This document shows, one piece after another, positions 56,881 to 64,000 of a DNA stretch of 64,000 nucleotides. This DNA comes from Cherax quadricarinatus (lineage: Eukaryota > Arthropoda > Malacostraca > Decapoda > Parastacidae), in NCBI RefSeq assembly GCF_038502225.1, contig NC_091301.1, positions 15,343,688 to 15,407,687 of the forward strand, written 5' to 3'. Made by a program: the position numbers and the translations under genes. Within the stretch, counting starts at the first letter, position 1. Each line of letters starts with the position of its first letter. Below the pieces are notes generated by a model that was given only the letters and a program-made list of their open reading frames with translations, was not told the origin of the DNA and ran no database searches.

Positions 56881-57249
56881 ACAAACAACATGTTAGTCAG
56901 GATGAACTACAAACATGTTAGTCAGGATGAACTACAAACATGTTAGTCAGGATGAACTACAAACAACAGTAACGTGGTTAACTTTAAACTACACAAAATA
57001 AATACACTGAGAGTTTTATTGTATATGTAAGGTGAAAATTTATTTTAATATTTATTTTAGGGATTAAAGTTAGACTTTAACCTCACTTAAGGAATCCTAC
57101 ATACGTTAAATCTATTTTAATTCCCATTTTAGGCACAAAAAATATTCTTGGCTGATGGTAAAACCAGGTTATATGCAGCTTTAACAACACTCTGAGTGGC
57201 CGATACACTTTAAACACATTTAACAAAATATCAAGGGTGCCTTGATGAT
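56881..57249. other. Short 27-bp repeat and unassigned AT-rich DNA
   Basis: Three copies of AACATGTTAGTCAGGATGAA CTACA (25-28 bp spacing) at 56886-56963, then AT-rich DNA without features. Confidence 0.6.
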
Positions 57250-57375
57250 GAAAGGTCCTTGATACAAAGAAATGGAGCTACCTTTACCTTTCTCGAATCA
57301 ATTTTTTTGGTTTCTCAACCTTCAGGCACTGCTTAACATGTGAGTTTAGCGCTTCCCCATAACTATAATAACAGT
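57250..57375 (-). repeat. SINE-like repeat with array-A-like segment
   Basis: GTCCTTGATACAAAGAAATG GAGCT followed by TTTAGCGCTTCCCCATAA: reverse-orientation relative of 55056-55235. The first part differs from the array A/B core by only a few bases. Confidence 0.6.
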
Positions 57376-57534
57376 AGTAACAATAACTAAATACAAATTG
57401 TTACTAAAATTATAAGGATTTCCTTTTATCTTTACTATATAATGTGTTTAATACGGAATAAATATATGCCTTAACAAAAGCTATGCTATGTGGATATATT
57501 AATAATGATAATATCTTCATTTCTACAAGTACAT

Positions 57535-57840
57535 GTAAGATAAGATTTTCTTCGGATTTTTAACCCCGGAGGGTTAGCCACCCAGGATAACCCAAGAAAG
57601 TGAGTGCTTTGTGGAGGACTGTCTAACTTATTTTCATTGTGGTCCTCAATCTTGTCCCCCAGGATGCGACCCACACCAGTCGACTAACACCCAGGTACCT
57701 ATTTGCTGCTAGGTGAACATGACAACAGGTGTAAGGAAACGCGTCGAAATGTTTCTACCCCACTGGGAATCGAACCCGCGCCCTTCGCGTGTGAAGCCAG
57801 GCTACGGGGTCACCACAAAGTATACAGTCCTAGCTGACAT
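57535..57840 (-). mobile_element. tRNA-derived SINE
   Basis: Read on the minus strand, the head (57840-57765) is GTGACCCCGTAGCCTGGCTT, CACACGCGAAGGGCGCG, GGTTCGATTCCCAGTGGG. It has a B-box (GGTTCGATTCC) and an A-box-like TAGCCTGGC, so it derives from a tRNA gene and could be transcribed by RNA polymerase III. The body continues with CACCTAGCAGCAAATAGGTA CCTGGGTGTTAGTCGACTGG to about 57535. There is no cloverleaf of a functional tRNA. Confidence 0.7.
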
Positions 57841-57904
57841 CAATAATACAATACTATATAGAAAGCCCCTTGTTATGCAGAGCATTTCGGATAAATTAGG
57901 TAAA

Positions 57905-57990
57905 TTTTGTCCCGGAATGCGACCCACACCAGTCGACTAACAGCCAGGTACCTGTTTTACTAATAGGTGAACATGGACAGCAAATGTCTT
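57905..57990 (-). mobile_element. tRNA-derived SINE, partial copy
   Basis: CCGGAATGCGACCCACACCA, GTCGACTAACAGCCAGGTAC, TAATAGGTGAACATGGAC: the same body segment as 57640-57725, 210 bp to the right of the fuller copy. Confidence 0.65.
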
Positions 57991-58470
57991 AAGGAAACAT
58001 ATATTCGTTATCCTATGTTAAATCTGAGGACTTTTCCACCAGTCTCTGCCTGTAATTAGTATATGTTTATCACAATCATTATATGAATGCTTAATAATCC
58101 GTAAATTCACGTGGAAAGAACGTAAGTGAAACTCAAATTATCTTTTTCTAGCATAACAATGTTTGCGTAGAATTATTAAAGTTACGCACTAATCGTTAAG
58201 TTTTCTATGGTTTAAAGTTACTAAAGTAAGAGAACGTAAAGTATCACAAAATGGCGTCTTGTGTTCCCTGCTCAGGGTAACTTACTTATTATCAATATTT
58301 TTTTGTAAGTGAATTTCAGTACACGTGCAGAGAAGGTTACGTGTACTATAGTTACATTAAAAATAATTATACACAACAGTGTACCCACAAAATTGTAAAC
58401 AATGTCGATTCAGAACCGAAACAAGAACATCGATAATTTAATTTCCTTAACAGAACTTAAGACTTAAGTA
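57991..58470. other. AT-rich interval without recognised features
   Basis: No long frames, repeats or RNA signatures seen. Confidence 0.4.
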
Positions 58471-58479
58471 AGTAAGTAA

Positions 58480-59920
58480 GAAATAATAATAAGTTTATTC
58501 CGGCATACATAAATACAGTTACATAGATTATCATACACAGCAACATATGTTTAGAGAACCTGGGATAATACAAAAAAATCAGAGTTACTTATTTCCATTG
58601 GGGTCCTTTTAATTCCTTATTATTATACTATAAATGAGATATACTAAGAATAAGGTAAAATGAGTTATTTATATTTATATGTGTGTTAGCTAAAAAAAAA
58701 TTAAAAAACATTCTCCTCTCTTTCTGTCGCTACATTCATTAGGTAGCTTTTGGTTTTCTTCTTGAACTGGTTCATGCTATGACTGGCTGTGACATGTGCA
58801 GGCAGTCTGTTCCATTCCTTACTTCTGTACAATAAAAGGTGTTTGAAGCCTGGCCACTAACTGTGGGTACTACAATGTTGTACTATCTCCCCCTAGAACT
58901 ATGATTGCTTTACCTGGAGTTTACCTGGAGAGAGTTCCGGGGGTCAACGTCCCCGCGGCACGGTCTGTGACCAGGCTTCCTGGTGGATCAGAGCCTGATC
59001 AACCAGGCTGTTACTGCTGGCTGCACGCAAACCAACGTACGAGCCACAGCCCGGCTAGTCAGGAGCTGACTTTAGGTGCTTGTCCAGTGCCAGCTTGAAG
59101 ACTGCCAGGGGTCTGTTGGTAATCCCCCTTATGTATGCTGGGAGGCAGTTGAACAGTCTCGGGCCCCTGACACTTATTGTATGGTCTCTTAACGTGCTAG
59201 TGACACCCCTGCTTTTCATTGGGGGGATGTTGCATCGTCTGCCAAGTCTTTTGCTTTCGTAGTGAGTGATTTTCGTGTGCAAGTTCGGTACTAGTCCCTC
59301 TAGGATTTTCCAGGTGTATATAATCATGTATCTCTCCCGCCTGCGTTCCAGGGAATACAGGTTTAGAAACCTCAAGCGCTCCCAGTAATTGAGGTGTTTT
59401 ATCTCCGTTATGCGCGCCGTGAAGGTTCTCTGTACATTTTCTAGGTCAGCAATTTCACCTGCCTTGAAAGGTGCTGTTAGTGTGCAGCAATATTCCAGCC
59501 TAGATAGAACAATTGACCTGTTCTCAGCCTTGACAAAATTGGCAGCAAGATATTCTGGACACTGAGCAGTTTTATGAACTTGATTTAACTTCAGTTGTTT
59601 TATTCTGTCTTCAACATTCATTATTTTGAACTCATAAAATGCAAGGGGTGACATAAGGAGAGCTGCAATGACCTAAAGACTTGCAGTGCTACAGCGTGAT
59701 GTTAGTGATATAAGACACGTGTGGTTGACGTCTAGTGGCAGTAACCATTGTCTGGATGTTGGTCTTCATAAGTTAATGACCCGCTCAGAGGCGCCTGGAA
59801 GGAGTCATTGTAGAGAGGAATGTTCAGACTATCTTTGTAGGAAAGATTTCCGTTTCTGATAAGTGGGATCAACTTGGTTATCCTTCTCTGTGTGTTCTCC
59901 AGCTACGCAGACTGTTAAAA
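58480..59920 (-). mobile_element. LINE fragment of another family, split by CR1 insertion
   Basis: Minus-strand pieces on both sides of the CR1 copy belong to one RT C-terminal region. 59920-59520 gives RLENTQRRITKLIPLIRNGN and FYEFKIMNVEDRIKQLKLNQ, CPEYLAANFVKAENR. 58905-58700 gives YRSKEWNRLPAHVTASHSMN and QFKKKTKSYLMNVATERE. The AT-rich 3' region to 58480 includes TTATTCCGGCATACATAAAT. Frame breaks are present. Confidence 0.7.
58911..59516 (-). mobile_element. CR1/L2-like LINE 3' end, nested long copy
   Basis: About 606 bp with tandem TTTACCTGGAG at the element 3' end. It encodes SIVLSRLEYCCTLTAPFKAG, WERLRFLNLYSLERRRERYM, TWKILEGLVPNLHTKITHYE and FNCLPAYIRGITNRPLAVFK. It shares its 5' truncation with 45511-46122. 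The host LINE frame runs into it, creating a chimeric 199-codon frame at 59055-59654. Confidence 0.87.
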
Positions 59921-60119
59921 CCAGTTTTTTTTACTTGAGTCTCCAACCCATTTATCCAATCTGAGTTCCATCTGAGTTACAGTAACCTTTTATTATTACT
60001 GATTATGACCAACAAATGATGATCGAAGGCGATGTGAAGACTCGGAGATTAAACTGGCCAGCCGTTGCATCACCGCAGATACATGTGTAAACGGTAAGGA
60101 TAAGGGAACTAGTCAAAGA

Positions 60120-60345
60120 ACTGTCATACCGTGATTATTACAATCACAGCTAAGCGCCAAACCCATATGGGGTTTACCACCGTGAATACCAGGGAGCCAA
60201 AGGGATTGCTCAGGAAGATATTAGGAAAAGCCAATACGAAATCCCCAGCATGTGGTGCTTTCACTGTAAGGCGAACATTTTCCTCCCGAGAGACATTTTC
60301 AAGCACTGCCGCGTAATATGCTTTTTCATTACACAAACAATCCCA
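60120..60345 (-). other. Unassigned open frame next to SINE sequence
   Basis: A minus-strand frame reads EKAYYAAVLENVSREENVRL, TVKAPHAGDFVLAFPNIFLS and NPFGSLVFTVVNPIW. The left end (CTAAGCGCCAAACCCATATG) is SINE-like, so the frame may be repeat-derived. I recognise no family. No strong splice sites. Confidence 0.25.
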
Positions 60346-60447
60346 CTAGGATAGTCCCAGTCTTCAGACGTAGCTGATGTATAGGGCAATGATGAGATAG
60401 TAGTCCCTTGACCTTAATCTTGCAAATTATGTGGACGAGTTATAAAT

Positions 60448-60652
60448 AGACCCCTGGCTGTCTTCAAGCTGGCACTGGACAAGCACCTAAAGTCGGTACC
60501 TGACCCGCCGGGCTGTGGTTCGTACGTTGGATTGCGTGCAGCCAGCAGTAACAGCCTGGTTGATCTGGCCCTGATCCACCATGAGGCCTGGTCACAGACC
60601 GGGCCGCGGGGGCGCTGACCCCCGGAACTCTCTCCAGGTAAACTCCAGAAGA
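60448..60652 (+). mobile_element. CR1/L2-like LINE 3' end, plus strand
   Basis: GACCCCTGGCTGTCTTCAAG CTGGCACTGGACAAGCACCT through TGACCCCCGGAACTCTCTCC AGGTAAACTCCAG. The frame PLAVFKLALDKHLKSVPD equivalents are intact for about 50 codons. It is 5'-truncated. Confidence 0.85.
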
Positions 60653-60794
60653 TCTAAAAAGACAATTTTAAAACGCATTTTGGGCAGCTGTTACACATAG
60701 CAGTCTTGGCTCTGTTCCAGGAATATTAATAAATACACTATTGCTCTTAGAAATATTAGCCTCTGCACAAGCATGAATCCAAAGCTAATAGTTT

Positions 60795-60962
60795 AGTTTA
60801 ATTTAATATGATTATTATGCACCCCATACCCATCTTGTGGGCGGGAGTCAAAAGATTACAGAGGTACATAATGGGTCCAGGGACTGGACTCCAAAGTTTT
60901 GATAGCTGAACTAGTTACAAAGGAAATGAACTCCAGGTAGATCTGGTCACAATCATGACAAG
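60795..60962 (-). mobile_element. I-group LINE 3' terminus, minus strand
   Basis: ATTATTATGCACCCCATACC CATCTTGTGGGCGGGAGTCA is the reverse complement of the 51378-51421 terminus. TACAGAGGTACATAATGGGT CCAGGGACTGG and the 3' UTR modules follow to 60962. Confidence 0.8.
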
Positions 60963-60989
60963 TGCCCGTGACAGCTACTTACCTTGGTG

Positions 60990-61060
60990 GCACGTGAAGA
61001 ACTTCCTGGTGAAGGTGCTTCAGAGACGAGGTCAGGTGAAGGACTGACTGTACGAGGTGT
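60990..61060 (-). other. Possible downstream exon, low confidence
   Basis: On the minus strand a consensus donor (CCACCAAG|GTAAGT, boundary near 60996) follows open sequence with an acceptor-like TACTCTTTGAG near 61064. In one frame this reads WIHLVQSVLHLTSSLKHLHQ EVLHVPP. It could be a further exon of the methyltransferase gene to the right or chance. Confidence 0.2.
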
Positions 61061-61099
61061 ATCCACTCAAAGAGTAACATCATACACAGTATTATAAAT

Positions 61100-61860
61100 T
61101 TACTTTGGGCTTACTCAATAGCCCTTAACTTCAATAATAACAATAACTGAGACTATAGTCAGAATGTCTACCCCCCCTAACTAGGAGAACGCTAGCTATA
61201 CTGTAAGGAGATGCACGCTACTTCAACATCAACTGTACAGTCAGAGAACACCATCTACCTGCTGGAACGGTCATCAATTCCTTGTTATTTTACCCGAATA
61301 CAAAATACTAGGCAGAAACCTCACAAAACAAAATATAAAGAGAAGTGCAGACGTACATCATCTTACATCATTCCTCAGACTGAAGACAACCTGACTTGCA
61401 CATCAGGAAATAACCAATAACGTAATCCTAATACTACTACCAGTTCTACTAAAACTACACTACTACTATTATTACTTGTAATACTACCACTATCATCACT
61501 ACTATTTCCTTCTTCCCAACCTGTTCTCTGGTCTTTCATTTACCATGCACCCCTTGACCAACCTGTGGGAGGTATTCTCGACTGTTTCTCGTTCAGTCGG
61601 TTAACTAGATAGTGACATTGGTCGGACCGAAATGTTGTCATAAGTATCACCTTTTAAGAATGGGTTATTTGTGAACAGAACCAATAAACTGTGTAGAGGA
61701 CGATTTTTATTGTCAGAATTAGGCGTATTATATTGTTCGGCTACCTTAATCTATAAAACAGTTTACAATATTAGAAAAAGAGCCACCTTAGCTTACCTGA
61801 CCTTCAGACACTAAGTGTGGATGCTTATTTAATGGTTTTACTGCATTTGTTTAAGTTCAA
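61100..61860. other. Unassigned interval with palindrome-family fragment
   Basis: 61600-61690 (GACATTGGTCGGACCGAAAT GTTGTCATAAG, GGGTTATTTGTG) is a diverged arm of the palindrome at 51075. The rest has short ACT-rich runs (61420-61505) and no recognised gene. Confidence 0.45.
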
Positions 61861-61884
61861 CTTTAATCCTTCCCCCAGCATACA

Positions 61885-62112
61885 TAAAGGGGATTACCAA
61901 TAGACCTCTAGTTGTCTTCAAGAGGGGGGCTGCACAGGCGCCTCAAGTCAGTACCTAACTAACCAGGCTGTGGTTTGTACGTCGGTTTGATTGCGGCCAG
62001 CAGTAACAGCCTAGTTGATCAGGCCCTGATCTCCACCGTGAGGCCTGGTCATGGTTCGGGTTGCGGGGCATTAACCCTCGGAACATCCTGCTGGTATACT
62101 CCAGGTTATCTG
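61885..62112 (+). mobile_element. CR1/L2-like LINE 3' end, decayed
   Basis: AAAGGGGATTACCAATAGAC through CAGCCTAGTTGATCAGGCCC and TTAACCCTCGGAACATCCTG, ACTCCAGGTTA: diverged plus-strand copy of the first family. 62113-62827 shows nothing recognisable apart from short frames. Confidence 0.75.
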
Positions 62113-62827
62113 TTTCACATGAGCACTACCACCATCACACAGGACAACGCATTTGTCATAGGACAATCTTAGGACATTCAGCACTCGACAAAGTCACTTC
62201 ACACAACTATATTTGATTAATAACAACGTTATATCACAAGGAAGGAATAGTTATTTGTATAAAAGCAGGGACATGATAGAACCACAATGCACATTCAACA
62301 CGATTGCGAAGATACAATGCTGGTGTTATCAGTCACTGGGGTCAATAAACTGTTTATTAGTTCCATCCTCACTATGCAGTATAATCAAGTAGGCCGCTCC
62401 CAGGAAGTGATGTTGTACCCGGCACTAGGATTGACGAAGAAAAGGAATCTTTCAGCCTGCAGGGTTGCTGAGTGCTGAGGGTACAGGTTCAGTAATCGTG
62501 CTGAGGCCATGATGAAGGTCCGGTCTACTTCAGTGTTGTACTTAACCAACAGACACTAGGTGAGAGATAGGGGTCAGGTCAGCAATAAATCACTCACTAC
62601 TCTAACATTCTCATCACTACTTTTCTCTACTCTCCTCCAGACTATATAGAGTAATGTGTAGATAAATGAAGCTGAAAGGAACAATTGTTTGCCAGCAAAA
62701 CTTTCGGAGTTAGGAATGAAAACATTTGTGTGTTAATATGTTGAAAGAATAAGAGTGAGAGAGAAATATGCTATCTACATAGGCAACACATAATTCTACA
62801 CAGATCTTCTACTATAATTACACTTAC

Positions 62828-63953
62828 CGAAATTTTGAGTCTCTGCAGAGTATCGAGGATCTTGTATTCCCCTCCGGCAGTGTCCAGCACCAATAAGTCG
62901 ATGGGCCGCTGGTGACCAAACGCCGCCCACACTAGGGCTTCGAGGGTGTAGCACTGCACGGGCGTGGCCAGGGACCCTTGTTGGTCCTGCTCCACGCCCA
63001 AACATACAAATGAGATCATGAAAAGTTTGCATTTTAATAGTATTTTCAGGCTCCGGTACAAAACGCACACGAGTCAGAATAACATGGGATGGGTAAACTA
63101 AAAAAAATGTACCAAAAAGATGCTAGCAAGTTTTTGTACATTGAGTGGCAGGCTGGTGGAAAGGACTCCAACAGAACATAAACTATGATATAAACAAGGA
63201 AAAGAGTACCGTAATCATCAGGGAACTTAAGGATTAAAGACGTGGCACTCAAAGACACACGTTTCTGCTTCTGAAATAACATACAGGTAGTCAGACGACG
63301 TCAGGAGAACAGGTGATGAGCACTGACCTCCTGGGTTACGTAGGCCATGAGGGTAGACCTCGAGAGTGCCATGTTCCTGTAGTGGTCTGAGAGGTCCTCA
63401 GTTTTGCCTGGTGACCACAGCACATCCTGCCCCGGAGCACATGTTTGGCGGGTCAGGTGAGTAGCGGTAGGTATTGAGATAAATGGAAAGGAGTTTTATA
63501 TGTAGGAAATGAGGCGGGTGCCTGAAGGCCTATCGAGTGTTACATAGGTGGAGACAAAACTCTGAAAAATGTTACATGTTCCTATAATATTATTTAGCAA
63601 TTTTTAGAGGCAGGTGTAGGAAAGGCCCAGTAAATGTGGGCCGAGTGTGAGAAAGCTTTGGCACCATCCACATAACCACTACCACCATCATTATTATCAC
63701 CATCACTAGTAAGTGTATGTAAATACACTGAAGGTGGATACAAAAACAAGCTGGAGCTGACCTGTTTGTTATGGCTGTAGTCTGAGACACAGACTCGGGC
63801 ACTCACAGCCTTCCTGCGACGCCGGAGGTGAGTGTAGGCCTCTAGCCTAGGCTCAACCAGAAGACCCCACCACTTACGTCGGTATTCGAGCCAAGCTGTG
63901 TGAGACATGAAGACACCAGAACCTGCTCCCACCTCCACGAACACTCCTCTCTT
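62828..63953 (-). CDS. FkbM-type (Star-like) methyltransferase gene, three internal exons, partial
   Basis: Three minus-strand exons join in phase 0: 63953-63762 (64 codons), 63426-63328 (33) and 62986-62828 (53). The first follows a strong acceptor (CCCACTCACCCCCACACAG) and ends CAG|GTCAGC. The second ends GAG|GTCAGT, the third TCG|GTAAGT. Exon 1 reads KRGVFVEVGAGSGVFMSHTA, GLLVEPRLEAY: the E-x-GA-x-x-G SAM-binding loop and following VEP strand. Exon 3 reads ATPVQCYTLEALVWAAFGHQ, DLLVLDTAGGEYKILDTL, matching the late Methyltransf_21 (FkbM) core seen in arthropod Star-like proteins. Star-like proteins are usually membrane-anchored near the N-terminus; that part lies beyond the right edge. The usual D-x-E-G-x-E is DTAGGE here. 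Reading through the last donor adds VSVIIVEDLCR and stops at 62771, an alternative end. Function in the animal is unknown. Confidence 0.72.
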
Positions 63954-64000
63954 CTGTGTGGGGGTGAGTGGGATTATCTGGTATACATGAGAGTGAGTGG

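Noticed and set aside
57765..57840. tRNA gene
   Set aside because: It has A/B-box-like elements but no complete cloverleaf, and it continues into a repeated SINE body.
62287..62478. Small plus-strand frame as a gene
   Set aside because: No start context, splice sites or recognisable domain; lies in the likely intron or 3' region of the minus-strand methyltransferase gene.

Overview
This is eukaryotic, intron-bearing, extremely repeat-rich DNA with almost no host coding sequence. The organism is most likely a decapod crustacean (crayfish, shrimp, lobster or crab type). I infer this from very long TA, CA/TG and AAT microsatellites, 203-bp TA-flanked MITEs, RTE-like, CR1/L2-like and I-group LINE fragments, and several interspersed sequences I recall as common in decapod genomes. 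I could not run a search. About 25 kb of the 64 kb is tandem repeat and most of the rest is transposon debris.

Layout. 0.1-9.4 kb is a transposon cluster: two 203-bp MITEs and a third truncated one, a deleted Tigger element with matching termini, a decayed Tigger transposase, and two near-identical RTE-like LINEs in tail-to-tail inverted orientation. The minus-strand LINE keeps a 967-codon endonuclease/reverse-transcriptase frame. 9.4-12.9 kb is the main low-repeat interval. It holds a likely 5' coding exon on the minus strand with a GTAAGT donor, a possible divergent plus-strand exon, and a TATA-box unit with a short ORF and an AATAAA signal. 12.9-36.9 kb is a chain of arrays: A (29 bp), B (25 bp), C (41 bp), E (32 bp, then 16 bp) and D (25 bp). 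These are interrupted by CR1-like 3' ends and a large foldback insertion. 37-43 kb holds small 32-bp-type repeats, an internally deleted Tc1-like element, a CR1/L2-like RT tail and unassigned sequence. 43.4-47.5 kb is array F (29 bp). 47.5-52.5 kb is an I-group LINE whose 5' part is inverted against its 3' part, followed by long TG tracts. 52.5-62.1 kb is nested LINE fragments, SINEs and TA/AAT/TGC microsatellites. At 62.8-63.95 kb three phase-0 exons of a minus-strand FkbM-type (Star-like) methyltransferase gene run off the right edge.

The strongest structural theme is that tandem arrays appear to grow from transposon ends. Arrays E and F carry a core that matches the last ~20-45 bases of the I-group LINE, and each is physically joined to a copy of that LINE end. 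Arrays A and B share a core with a SINE segment seen elsewhere in the window. The very long open frames in arrays B, C and E are by-products of stop-free repeat units and are not annotated as genes.
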